Below, piece after piece: positions 6,778 to 13,761 of a stretch of DNA of 23,269 nucleotides (positions are counted from its first letter, which is position 1; each line of letters starts with the position of its first letter). The position numbers were made by a program, and so were the translations under genes. This DNA is from a virus, in IMG/VR virus record IMGVR_UViG_3300032116_001341, positions 1 through 23,269 of that record. One strand, written 5' to 3'. The notes beneath the pieces are model-generated. The model was not told the DNA's origin and did not search any database. It saw only the letters and a list, made by a program, of their open reading frames with translations.

Positions 6778-8076
6778 ATGGCGATTCAGTTTTTACCGAA
6801 ACAAAACCAATGCCTGGACGCGCTCGGCCTCGATTCGACCGCCGAGGTTGTATTGTTCGGTGGCGCCGCCGGTGGCGCAAAATCTTTTACAGGTTGCGCT
6901 TGGCAAATAATGAGGCGGTTAAAATATCCGGGAACGCGCGGGTTAATTGGTCGCTCGAAACTCGATACACTTAAAAAAACAACCCTCAAAACGTTTTTCG
7001 AAGTTGCGGCAATGTTCGGATTGGTTGCCAATAAACACTACCAATTTAACGCGCAGAGTAACATAATAATTTTCTCGAACGGTTCGGAAATAATTTTAAA
7101 AGATTTATTTGCATACCCTAGCGATCCCTCGTTTGATTCTTTGGGCTCTCTCGAAATAACCGATGCGTTTGTTGATGAGTGTTCTCAGGTTTCAAAAAAG
7201 GCCGTCGATATTGTCCGCTCACGAATTCGCTACCGATTAACTCAATACAACCTAGCGCCCAAAACGTTGCTAACTTGCAACCCCTCGAAAGGTTGGTTAT
7301 ATAACGAGTTTTTCGCTCCATTCCGGGCGGGCCAATTACCCGAACATTTAGTATTTATTCAATCGCGTGTGGCCGACAACCCACATTTACCGCCAACATA
7401 CGCCGAAACGCTCGCTCGGTTGCCTGAGGTTGATCGTAAACGCTTGCTTGAGGGTGACTGGGATTACGACGAAACCCTGGACGCCCTATTTACCACTGAT
7501 GATCTTTTACGCTGTTTTCGGACGCCCAACGAAACTGGCGAACTATATATTACCGCCGACGTTGCGCGCTTGGGCAAGGACAGAACGGTAATAGCCCTTT
7601 GGCGCGGGCTCTCACTCATTCAAATAACAGAGCTCCGAAAAAAGAAAATAGATGAAACCGCTGCGGTTATTCGTGAAATAGCTGATTATTACAAAGTAAA
7701 ATTGAGCAATGTAATCGCCGATGCCGACGGCCTGGGCGCCGGGCTCGTTGACGTTTTAAAATGTCGCGAGTTTCGGAACGGCTCAAGAGCAACGAAACCC
7801 GAGCGGTTCGTTAACTTGAAAGCCGAATGTTTTTTTAAGTTAGCTGAACTGATCGAGTTAAACCGAATAACTTTCCCACTTCAACACCGCGATACAATAG
7901 TAAAGGAACTCGATTTAATCCGGCGTAAAAACCCCGAGGGCGATGGAAAGCTCGCAGTAACAGGCAAAGAGGAAATTCAAAGAACCCACGGAATGAGCCC
8001 GGATTACGCCGACGCCGTTGCGATGCGAATGTTTTTCGAGCTGTTTCCTAATTATGGACGTTATTCATACGCCTAA
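6778..8076 (+). CDS. terL: Terminase large subunit
   Basis: 432 residues, normal for the family. The ATPase half has a Walker A motif GGAAGGAKS (28-36) and a Walker B with catalytic acid, DAFVDECSQ (129-137). LLTCNPSKGWLYNEFF near 164-179 is the coupling region. The nuclease half has ITADVARLGKDRTVIALW (Asp261), VIADADGLGAG (Asp315/Asp317) and SPDYADAVAMR (Asp409/Asp412), a complete RNase H-like metal site. It pumps DNA into the prohead and cuts concatemers. The start follows the previous stop directly. It is transcribed with early genes and not with the capsid genes, which is uncommon. I see no truncation. Confidence 0.95.
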   Translation: MAIQFLPKQNQCLDALGLDSTAEVVLFGGAAGGAKSFTGCAWQIMRRLKYPGTRGLIGRSKLDTLKKTTLKTFFEVAAMFGLVANKHYQFNAQSNIIIFSNGSEIILKDLFAYPSDPSFDSLGSLEITDAFVDECSQVSKKAVDIVRSRIRYRLTQYNLAPKTLLTCNPSKGWLYNEFFAPFRAGQLPEHLVFIQSRVADNPHLPPTYAETLARLPEVDRKRLLEGDWDYDETLDALFTTDDLLRCFRTPNETGELYITADVARLGKDRTVIALWRGLSLIQITELRKKKIDETAAVIREIADYYKVKLSNVIADADGLGAGLVDVLKCREFRNGSRATKPERFVNLKAECFFKLAELIELNRITFPLQHRDTIVKELDLIRRKNPEGDGKLAVTGKEEIQRTHGMSPDYADAVAMRMFFELFPNYGRYSYA

Positions 8077-8088
8077 TTATAAACATTA

Positions 8089-8111
8089 AAACCCGCGCCG
8101 TTATTGGGTTT
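8089..8111 (+). terminator. Weak hairpin after the terminase gene
   Basis: AAACCC (8089-8094) and GGGTTT (8106-8111) can pair around an 11-base loop just after the TerL stop. There is no clear U tract, so it would terminate poorly. It precedes a new promoter. Confidence 0.25.
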
Positions 8112-8161
8112 ATGGCGTTTATTAACAATCTATTTGAAAAATAAATTAAATTTTATTAGGA

Positions 8162-8188
8162 TTGTATCAAAAATGCTACATATATTTG
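8162..8188 (+). promoter_or_regulatory. Second early promoter, for the replication block
   Basis: TATATTTG at 8181-8188 matches TAnnTTTG exactly; a TTG at 8162-8164 lies 16 bases upstream. The 12-base core ACATATATTTGC is identical to that of the promoter near 4964. An A-rich leader leads to the ATG at 8219. Confidence 0.65.
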
Positions 8189-8218
8189 CCTAACAATTAA
8201 CAACAAAATCAAAAAAAA

Positions 8219-8407
8219 ATGAAACAAATCAATCACGCCGAGTACATGAAGAAAGTTAAAACCTTAACTGAAGAGCAATTGCGCTACATTATCAAAGATT
8301 GCCAAGAAGCGATTAACGCAATGCCAAACGGCGAAAAGGCGGGTTATTACCAGGATGAAATTCATTACTGTGCAATGGAACTCAGCCGCCGAGCATCCAC
8401 TAAATAA
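8219..8407 (+). CDS. Small early phage protein (62 aa), conserved type
   Basis: First gene after the second early promoter, preceded by nine A's. Mostly helical: LTEEQLRYIIKDCQEAINAM, then KAGYYQDEIHYCAMELSRR. The pattern L-RYIIKD-x-EA ... K-GYY-DE--Y--EL-RR is a recurring small protein of phage early regions, with no known function. Confidence 0.65.
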   Translation: MKQINHAEYMKKVKTLTEEQLRYIIKDCQEAINAMPNGEKAGYYQDEIHYCAMELSRRASTK

Positions 8408-8419
8408 AGAACCTCAGGG

Positions 8420-8438
8420 GCGCGACTGATCAACGCGC
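8420..8438 (+). terminator. GC-rich hairpin between two early genes
   Basis: GCGCG (8420-8424) and CGCGC (8434-8438) pair around a nine-base loop, followed by AATTTTC. It lies in the 60-base gap after the 62-residue gene. It may be an attenuator or a 3'-end stabiliser that lets the first gene be made in excess. Confidence 0.4.
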
Positions 8439-8467
8439 AATTTTCAATAGTAAATAAAAAAAACACT

Positions 8468-8692
8468 ATGTTCGAACAAGGTAAATACTTCAAAGAGTTT
8501 TTCATAGACAACAAATATATTGGACAATTACCCTGCACAAAAGACAGAGAGGAAATCGGTTATTATGGCAGAAAATACGAATTGCTCCAAGAGGACATTA
8601 TTTTAACGAATAAAAAGAAAATCAAGAAAGGAACCGAGGTAAACACTATTATTTACCCGGTATGCGGAAAAATCATAATAAAAACAATTTAA
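8468..8692 (+). CDS. Unknown early protein (74 aa)
   Basis: Begins MFEQGKYFKEFFIDNKYIGQ and ends in a beta-like hydrophobic stretch (VCGKIIIKTI) after a lysine-rich turn (TNKKKIKKGTEVN). It is more A-rich and lysine-rich than its neighbours, which may mean a recent arrival. No family recognised. Confidence 0.55.
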   Translation: MFEQGKYFKEFFIDNKYIGQLPCTKDREEIGYYGRKYELLQEDIILTNKKKIKKGTEVNTIIYPVCGKIIIKTI

Positions 8693-8704
8693 AACCCAAA
8701 TTTT

Positions 8705-8902
8705 ATGTACACAGTAACAATTTACTATCGCCCTATGAACGACATACGCACGTTCGAATTTAACAACATTCGCGAAGCTCTTAACTCGTTTATCGATCGT
8801 TGCGACGCCCTAGGTTACTCTTATGAGGAAGATAACGAGGGCAATTTTATCGCGGGCGGCCTCGGTCACGATTACACGATTGAACTCAATTCAAATTTTT
8901 AA
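8705..8902 (+). CDS. Unknown early protein (65 aa)
   Basis: Sequence MYTVTIYYRPMNDIRTFEFN then NIREALNSFIDRCDALGYSY. It looks like a small alpha/beta fold: two strands, a helix (REALNSFIDRC) and a final strand (DYTIELN). It sits 12 bases after the previous gene. Function unknown. Confidence 0.55.
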   Translation: MYTVTIYYRPMNDIRTFEFNNIREALNSFIDRCDALGYSYEEDNEGNFIAGGLGHDYTIELNSNF

Positions 8903-8923
8903 TCCTATAAAAACCCCAAAACA

Positions 8924-9202
8924 ATGGCAACTTACACGTTCCAAATTACACTTCCTCAGGTTGTTGACAGTCTGACGGTTGAACTCCCTTACTTCTGTAA
9001 CGAGGGCTCGAGCTTTTACGCTATGCTCGATGAAAAAACTATTATTTCAGTTAACGATTGGCAAACTATCGGACAAGCTAATGTTTGGCTTTATAACGAG
9101 GTTCCGCTCAGTATGAAAAGCCCGAATTGTAAACCAATAACGCGTTCCGAATTCATGGAAAAATACAATACTGTAATCGCTAAATTCATTGAAAAGCTAT
9201 GA
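8924..9202 (+). CDS. Unknown early protein (92 aa)
   Basis: Starts MATYTFQITLPQVVDSLTVE. An aromatic middle (DWQTIGQANVWLYNEVPL) and a helical end (FMEKYNTVIAKFIEKL) follow. Its stop overlaps the start of a 27-codon frame (ATGA). No family recognised. Confidence 0.55.
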   Translation: MATYTFQITLPQVVDSLTVELPYFCNEGSSFYAMLDEKTIISVNDWQTIGQANVWLYNEVPLSMKSPNCKPITRSEFMEKYNTVIAKFIEKL

Positions 9203-9282
9203 TAAAAGAAAACGTGAAAACCGAACTCCGAATTTTACTCATTTTAAACATTATTACACTTATATGGTTGCTTACCCGCTAG
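9199..9282 (+). CDS. 27-residue membrane peptide
   Basis: MIKENVKTELRILLILNIIT then LIWLLTR. A charged start is followed by one hydrophobic helix of about 17 residues. It begins in an ATGA overlap with the upstream gene and ends 19 bases inside the annealing-protein gene. Its coding status rests on the overlap pattern and the clean membrane helix only. Confidence 0.45.
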   Translation: MIKENVKTELRILLILNIITLIWLLTR

Positions 9283-9926
9283 CCCCCGAAACGCTGGACT
9301 CGCTCCAGAAATTTCAAACCCGGCTCAACTCCCTTCCGAGCGAGTTGGCCGTTGAGTCAACGCCAGATAGAAAGGCCCAAACCGTCGTTATTTCCCATAT
9401 CGAAATGACGTTGGACGAGCTCTTTTTTGGCCAATGGCGAACAGAGAATTTTAAATGGAACGCTATCGCCAACGAGGTTCAGGGTTCTATCGAGCTTGTC
9501 GCTGTGCATCCAGTTACAGGTTTCGAAATTCGCCGAACCGGAGCCGCTTCAATTATTATTATGGTCGACAAGGTTCCGGATGGCGTAACAGGAACCGAAC
9601 GAAACCAATGGGCACTAAACCCGAGCAATAAAAAAGCCAACGCGCTTGATTTAGCATTTCCAAAACTCAAATCGGAGTGTGTAAAGAATGCCGCTCAATC
9701 GCTTGGTAAAATTTTCGGACGCGATCTTAATAGGAAAAACGCCGACAATTACCAACCGTATAAACTCCAGATTGGCGAGCTGCCCCCGGCGGTATTTAAT
9801 AAACTCGAGGTTGGCATAATGAACCGCGACGCACAGGCAATCGAAGCTGTCGGAGCCCTCGACGCGGTAATGAGCCCGGCACAGAAAAACCATTTAAACA
9901 ACTTAATCCAACAAAACAATGGTTAA
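9264..9926 (+). CDS. Single-strand annealing protein, Rad52/Erf-like
   Basis: 220 residues from the ATG at 9264 (MVAYPLAPETLDSLQKF). A longer frame from TTG at 9189 would overlap the 27-residue frame and lacks a good start. The core holds FKWNAIANEVQGSIELVAVH, then PVTGFEIRRTGAASIIIMVD; later NALDLAFPKLKSECVKNAAQ and SLGKIFGRDLNRKNADNY. This I-ANEVQGSIEL...RTGAA...P-LKSE-VKNAAQSLGK-FGRDLNR pattern is that of Sak/Rad52-like or Erf-like phage annealing proteins. It would anneal complementary strands made by the nearby exonuclease in recombination-dependent replication. The pairing with YqaJ-type exonuclease two genes on strongly supports this. Confidence 0.8.
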   Translation: MVAYPLAPETLDSLQKFQTRLNSLPSELAVESTPDRKAQTVVISHIEMTLDELFFGQWRTENFKWNAIANEVQGSIELVAVHPVTGFEIRRTGAASIIIMVDKVPDGVTGTERNQWALNPSNKKANALDLAFPKLKSECVKNAAQSLGKIFGRDLNRKNADNYQPYKLQIGELPPAVFNKLEVGIMNRDAQAIEAVGALDAVMSPAQKNHLNNLIQQNNG

Positions 9927-10104
9927 AATTTTCGCTGTGGCTTTTATGCTAATTTTTACAGCCGCCGCTCTATTCCCCTTGTATATCATGTGGAAAACCG
10001 ACCGCGAGCTGAGCAAGCAAATCAAAGAATTGAGAAAAAAACTCAATAGAACAGATGACTTTTATTATTACGAAAATTCAAACAACGAACCAAATGAGCA
10101 GTAA
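9919..10104 (+). CDS. 61-residue membrane protein with basic coiled tail
   Basis: Residues 4-26 (IFAVAFMLIFTAAALFPLYI) form a membrane helix or uncleaved signal anchor. A charged helical segment (DRELSKQIKELRKKLNR) and an acidic, Tyr-rich end follow. It overlaps the annealing gene by 8 bases and the exonuclease gene by 11. The topology resembles phage spanin or inner-membrane inhibitor proteins, but the location in the recombination block argues against lysis. Confidence 0.5.
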   Translation: MVKIFAVAFMLIFTAAALFPLYIMWKTDRELSKQIKELRKKLNRTDDFYYYENSNNEPNEQ

Positions 10105-10798
10105 CCCTTATTTAAATGACTACCTGTTAACGGTGGCCCAGAACTCGAGCGCCTGGGATAAAATGCGCCTCGGACGTTTTACAGGTTCCGGCATTAGTGC
10201 GCTAATGACAAACCCCAAAACCAAGGCCGCGATCGAAGCGGGCGAGCTGAGCGAAACAGCCAAAAAATACATTTACGAAAAGGCAATGGAAACCGTCACC
10301 GGGCAAAGCTCGAATGAGGCAACCTCTCGCGCGATTGATTGGGGCAACGAATGGGAAGAACACGCCCTGCGTCAACTTCAAATTGCGCTCCAGAGCCCCG
10401 AGGAATTGACCGAGTTAAAACCCTCGTTTAAATTATTCAACGATTATTTCGGTTGTTCGCCCGACGCGTTTATGGATCATAAAGAATTTGGCCGCGTTGG
10501 TTGTGAAATAAAATGTCCTTGGAATTCGGTTAACCACTATTTACATTCCCAGGTCGAAACGGCCGAAGATTTAAAACGTGTTAACTCCGATTATTATTGG
10601 CAAGTGATGGGAAACATGTTAACGTTTAATTTGCCCGCCTGGGTGTTCGCTTCATACGATCCTCGCCAACCCGAACACCGAATGTTACACCACACGGTTA
10701 TTTTATTCGATCCTAGCGCGACGGCCGATTTATGCGAGGCGATGGAACGCGCTCATTCATACAAGGCCCAGATTTTACATAATTGGATGAAATTATAA
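10094..10798 (+). CDS. YqaJ-type viral exonuclease
   Basis: 234 residues from the ATG at 10094 (MSSNPYLNDYLLTVAQNSS); an earlier in-frame start at 10055 adds a low-quality 13-residue leader. Motifs: RLGRFTGSGI (25-34), RAIDWGNEWEEHAL (79-92), FGCSPDAF (119-126, Asp124), GCEIKCPW (136-143, the E-x-K of PD-(D/E)XK nucleases) and YYWQVMGNML. These are the lambda exonuclease/YqaJ landmarks. It would chew 5' ends to give 3' tails for the annealing protein just upstream. Confidence 0.88.
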   Translation: MSSNPYLNDYLLTVAQNSSAWDKMRLGRFTGSGISALMTNPKTKAAIEAGELSETAKKYIYEKAMETVTGQSSNEATSRAIDWGNEWEEHALRQLQIALQSPEELTELKPSFKLFNDYFGCSPDAFMDHKEFGRVGCEIKCPWNSVNHYLHSQVETAEDLKRVNSDYYWQVMGNMLTFNLPAWVFASYDPRQPEHRMLHHTVILFDPSATADLCEAMERAHSYKAQILHNWMKL

Positions 10799-10819
10799 AC
10801 ATTCCCAACTGTCCCAAAT

Positions 10820-10837
10820 GTGAAAATTGTGAAAATT
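10820..10837. repeat. Tandem GTGAAAATT repeat, possible operator
   Basis: Two exact back-to-back copies of GTGAAAATT lie in the 64-base gap between the exonuclease and the next gene, followed by a T tract. This could be a repressor or initiator binding site. No promoter is clear here. Confidence 0.35.
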
Positions 10838-10862
10838 TTTTAACCCTTAAAAACATTTAAAA

Positions 10863-11279
10863 GTGAATAAAGATTTAATTGAATTATTGATCGATACCAT
10901 TGGCAAAAAGCCCGAAATCGACGCCCAAAGTATTTACCAAACCTGCGAGAGCCACGGTTATAAAAAAGGAACGTACACGGCATATTTGTCTTTTCTAAAG
11001 AAAGCCGGGTATGTTCGCCGCGTTCGGCCCGAGGTTTACGCTATCGGGCGGCTTGCTAGTAATAAAACAATTGCGGTTAACTTGCAACGTTTGGCACTTC
11101 ATAAAAGAGAGCTGAAGGGAGTACGCCCCGAAAGCGCCCCGAAAAGCCCCCAGCCGAAAGTTGACAAATTGCCGCTGAGGGAAATCGCCCGGGCTGAATT
11201 TACAAATCAGCAGAACGAAATAACCCGCGCGGTTGAATTGTTAAAATCTTTTGGTTTCAAAGTAACACTGAGCGTTTAA
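10863..11279 (+). CDS. Winged-helix-like DNA-binding protein (138 aa)
   Basis: Starts with GTG after an A-rich leader. Residues 1-60 (IDAQSIYQTCESHGYKKGTY then TAYLSFLKKAGYVRRV and YAIG) have the helix-turn-helix plus wing layout of a winged helix, with the wing near RRVRPEVYAIG. A basic, Pro-rich linker (100-115) and a C-terminal helix (QQNEITRAVELLKSFGFKVT) follow. Probably a DNA-binding regulator or replication accessory. No specific family recognised. Confidence 0.55.
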   Translation: MNKDLIELLIDTIGKKPEIDAQSIYQTCESHGYKKGTYTAYLSFLKKAGYVRRVRPEVYAIGRLASNKTIAVNLQRLALHKRELKGVRPESAPKSPQPKVDKLPLREIARAEFTNQQNEITRAVELLKSFGFKVTLSV

Positions 11280-11325
11280 CTCTCGTTATTATTGCCACGC
11301 TAGTTCGTAATGAAAACATTTAAAA

Positions 11326-11402
11326 ACCCTCTGTTTCCGTAATGCCAAAAGCTCAATCGAGTGCGGACTAGCCATTGCGCGAAATAGAGGGTATTTTTTT
11401 TT
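11326..11402 (+). ncRNA. Long hairpin with U9 tract ahead of the replication organiser
   Basis: Bases 11326-11344 pair with 11373-11392 over 19 base pairs (two G-U) with one bulged C at 11380. A 28-base apical part can form a small CUC/GAG stem. Nine T's follow from 11394. It could be an intrinsic terminator or attenuator, or a structured leader or small RNA. The downstream ATG at 11405 lies just after the T run. The pairing is seen; the function is inferred. Confidence 0.6.
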
Positions 11403-11404
11403 AT

Positions 11405-12019
11405 ATGAGAACTTATTGCATTTTTTACCGCTCGTTTTACGAGTGCATTTCCGAACTCCCGGAAACAAACCAACTCGAAATTTATCGAGCTATTTTTGAA
11501 CTGTCACTGAATGAAAATCGTATCGAATTAACCGGATTGAACAAAACTATTTTCACACTGATCGAGCCGCAAATAACGGCTAACATTCAGCGTTTTAAGA
11601 ACGGAAGCAAACCAAAAGAAAAGCGAAACGGAAGCGAAATCGAAGCGAAACCGAAGCGGGTTAAAAGCGAAATCGAAGCTAATAAGAATAAGAATAAGAA
11701 TAAGAATAAGAATAATAATGAGAATATAAATGAAAAGAATAAAAAGAATTTTCAACCGCCAACGATCGACGAGGTAAAACAATGGTTTATCGAACAAGGA
11801 TCGAGCGCCGAACAAGGAATAAAAGCGTGGAACTATTACAACGACGGAAATTGGATTGACGCAAAAGGCCAACCAGTCAAAAATTGGCGACAAAAAATGA
11901 GAGGCGGCCGCTGGCTCGAAACCCAGGCCCAACCACAAACCCAAAAATACCAAAATTTATCACATGAACGAACCTATCAAAACCTTGCAGAATTTGACAA
12001 CCTTTTTACCACCGAGTGA
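11405..12019 (+). CDS. Phage replication organiser-like protein, DUF6291-like N-terminus
   Basis: 204 residues from the ATG at 11405. A TTG at 11375 would start within the hairpin and is less likely. Residues 1-60 (FYRSFYECISELPETNQLEI, then YRAIFELSLNENRIELTGLN and FTLIEPQITANIQRFKNG) match the DUF6291 type found in phage replication proteins. A disordered, lysine-rich linker (about 65-115) includes five Asn-Lys pairs. The C-terminal part (PTIDEVKQWFIEQG, then AWNYYNDGNWIDAKGQPVKN and W) is the second domain usual in replisome organisers. It would load the DnaB-type helicase, whose gene begins 56 bases before this one ends. Confidence 0.7.
   Translation: MRTYCIFYRSFYECISELPETNQLEIYRAIFELSLNENRIELTGLNKTIFTLIEPQITANIQRFKNGSKPKEKRNGSEIEAKPKRVKSEIEANKNKNKNKNKNNNENINEKNKKNFQPPTIDEVKQWFIEQGSSAEQGIKAWNYYNDGNWIDAKGQPVKNWRQKMRGGRWLETQAQPQTQKYQNLSHERTYQNLAEFDNLFTTE
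11681..11716 (+). repeat. AATAAG hexamer microsatellite in the linker of the replication gene
   Basis: Five exact AATAAG copies and one AATAAT follow each other, encoding alternating Asn and Lys. The preceding 60 bases hold looser GAAGCGAAA-type repeats. Copy number could vary by slippage in whole codon pairs without frame loss. Confidence 0.8.
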
Positions 12020-13328
12020 CACGGAACTGGAAAAGGTTATCTTGGGAGCTGTTTTGCTCGATTTTAAGGCATTGAATCGCGTTGAAGGTATGCTAACACC
12101 CAAAAAGTTTTTTGATCCGCGTAATGAGCTTATAATGGAATCGGTTTTAAAACTTAAAAGCGAGAACCTGCCGATTGATATTTTAACAGTTACCCAAACG
12201 CTCCGGAAATCAAAAGAGCTAACAAGCGCCGGAGGCCCTCAATACATTGCCGAATTAACCAACCGAGTAAGCTCAACGGCCAACCTGGAGGTTTGGGCGC
12301 TGAACTTAACCGAAATGTTTTTAAAAAGGGAACTAGCTAAAAGCGCAACCCGAATTGCTGAGCTCGCCCTTTCGCCCGAAAATGATCCATTTGAAATTTA
12401 CAACCAATTTAGCGCCGAGTTAACCGATTTAATTCGCGATAACCTCAAAGGCCAAAGCTCTCACGTTTCCACGATTACCCCGGAAACGTCCGAAAATATC
12501 GAAGCAAGAGAAAAAACAGGTATTGCCGGAATTCCAACCGGAATTCGAGCCATCGATAGTGTTCTTGGAGGCCATCAAAAAAGCGATCTCGTTTATATCG
12601 CCGCCCGCCCTGGAATGGGTAAAACCTCATTCGCTATTTCAGTCCTGTTAAACATGGCGAAAAACGGAAAGCCAGTAGCGTTTTTTTCCCTCGAAATGTC
12701 GCGCGTTCAAATTGTTTTTCGCATGGCTTCCATTCTCAGCGGGTTAAACGCCGAGCAATTAGCAAAACACCGCCTCGATCGCGAAACGAAAGTTAAATAC
12801 TACCAAACCGTTGACGAATTAAACGCGCTCCCTATCTTTATTGACGACAACGCGGCGCTCAGCGTTTACGATTTAAAAACCCGAATTCGAACGCTCAGGG
12901 AAAAACACAAAATAGAGGTTGTGTTTATCGATTACGTTCAATTAATTTCAGCGGCCAAAAGCAAAACAGCCAACAGGGAACAAGAGGTTTCCGCAATTAG
13001 TCGCGGGTTAAAATTGATCGCCAAAGAAAATGACATTCCTGTTATCGCCTTGGCTCAACTTTCGCGATCGCTCGAAACGCGAAGCGATAAACGGCCCATG
13101 CTTTCCGATTTACGTGACTCTGGCTCTCTCGAGCAAGATGCCGACGTTGTTTCGTTTCTGTATCGACAGGACTATTATGATAAGAATTCCGGTATTAACA
13201 ACGCTGAGTTTATAATAGCTAAACACCGAAACGGACGAACAGGGTTTGTAAACATAAATTTCACCCCCGAAATTATGCATTACACCGATATTCAAAACGT
13301 ACAACCTGAAAATTATTTCGAATTATGA
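11964..13328 (+). CDS. dnaB: DnaB-type replicative helicase
   Basis: 454 residues, normal for the family. The N-terminal helical domain (DTELEKVILGAVLLD near 19-33) binds primase or loader. RecA-like core: Walker A ARPGMGKTS (214-222), SLEMSRVQI (242-250), Walker B FIDYVQLI (321-328), ALAQLSRSLE (362-371), and RDSGSLEQDADVVSFLYR (384-401). KHRNGRTG near 422 carries the arginine-finger region. It unwinds DNA at the phage fork. The start overlaps the organiser gene by 56 bases, a coupled pair. Confidence 0.93.
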   Translation: MNEPIKTLQNLTTFLPPSDTELEKVILGAVLLDFKALNRVEGMLTPKKFFDPRNELIMESVLKLKSENLPIDILTVTQTLRKSKELTSAGGPQYIAELTNRVSSTANLEVWALNLTEMFLKRELAKSATRIAELALSPENDPFEIYNQFSAELTDLIRDNLKGQSSHVSTITPETSENIEAREKTGIAGIPTGIRAIDSVLGGHQKSDLVYIAARPGMGKTSFAISVLLNMAKNGKPVAFFSLEMSRVQIVFRMASILSGLNAEQLAKHRLDRETKVKYYQTVDELNALPIFIDDNAALSVYDLKTRIRTLREKHKIEVVFIDYVQLISAAKSKTANREQEVSAISRGLKLIAKENDIPVIALAQLSRSLETRSDKRPMLSDLRDSGSLEQDADVVSFLYRQDYYDKNSGINNAEFIIAKHRNGRTGFVNINFTPEIMHYTDIQNVQPENYFEL

Positions 13329-13558
13329 AACTCCCTATGTTTGAAAAAGACAAAGCCAACCATTTTATTTACGGTGTTATTATTTACGCGCTCACCGCTT
13401 TATTACTAGCCCCGGCGTTCGCCTTAATTAGCGTTTATGTGGCGGCTCTAGCAAAAGAATTTTACGACAAACACAAAACCAACCGTTTCGGTTACGGCGA
13501 TATAATGGCAACGTTATTCGGCGGGCTCGTTGGTTTCTTTATATCGTTAACCGCATGA
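13325..13558 (+). CDS. Small membrane protein (77 aa)
   Basis: Overlaps the helicase stop (ATGA). FEKDKANHFIYG (6-17) is followed by hydrophobic segments at about 14-43 and 58-75, joined by a polar loop (AKEFYDKHKTNRFGYGDI). The DK-NHF-G ... KE-YD ... GYGDI-A-L-GG order recurs in small phage and bacterial inner-membrane proteins of unknown function. The His and acidic residues near the membrane hint at a metal or ligand site, which is inference. It overlaps the next start (ATGA). Confidence 0.6.
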   Translation: MKLPMFEKDKANHFIYGVIIYALTALLLAPAFALISVYVAALAKEFYDKHKTNRFGYGDIMATLFGGLVGFFISLTA

Positions 13559-13749
13559 AAATTTATAAAAACTCCGACGGCTCGTTTGACGTCGTTAACT
13601 CAGATCGCGTATTGTTTCACACGAAACAGGGACGCTGTAAAGTAATTGGCCGAGTTTCCGGGAATTGGCGAACGGCCTCGAAACAAGTTTACAGAATTCC
13701 CAAAGACGTTTTAAAATTTAAAAAATTAATCGAAACAACGAAAATTTAA
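13555..13749 (+). CDS. Small basic protein (64 aa), unknown
   Basis: MKIYKNSDGSFDVVNSDRVL then FHTKQGRCKVIGRVSGNWRT. It looks like a small beta-rich, basic domain that could bind nucleic acid. It is coupled to its upstream neighbour by ATGA. No family recognised. Confidence 0.5.
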   Translation: MKIYKNSDGSFDVVNSDRVLFHTKQGRCKVIGRVSGNWRTASKQVYRIPKDVLKFKKLIETTKI

Positions 13750-13761
13750 TCAATAATAATT

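Noticed and set aside
9189-9263. Extra 25 N-terminal residues for the annealing protein from TTG
   Set aside because: The stretch is polar and unlike the family, and it overlaps a separate coupled frame; the ATG at 9264 begins where family-like sequence begins.
11375-11404. TTG start for the replication organiser
   Set aside because: It lies within the 3' arm of the long hairpin; ATG at 11405 gives MRTYCIFYRSF, the expected start of this protein type.
11528-11953. Minus-strand frame with a long Leu/Ile stretch resembling a membrane protein
   Set aside because: The hydrophobic run is the complement of the Asn/Lys hexamer repeats; the plus-strand protein has recognisable domains on both sides.
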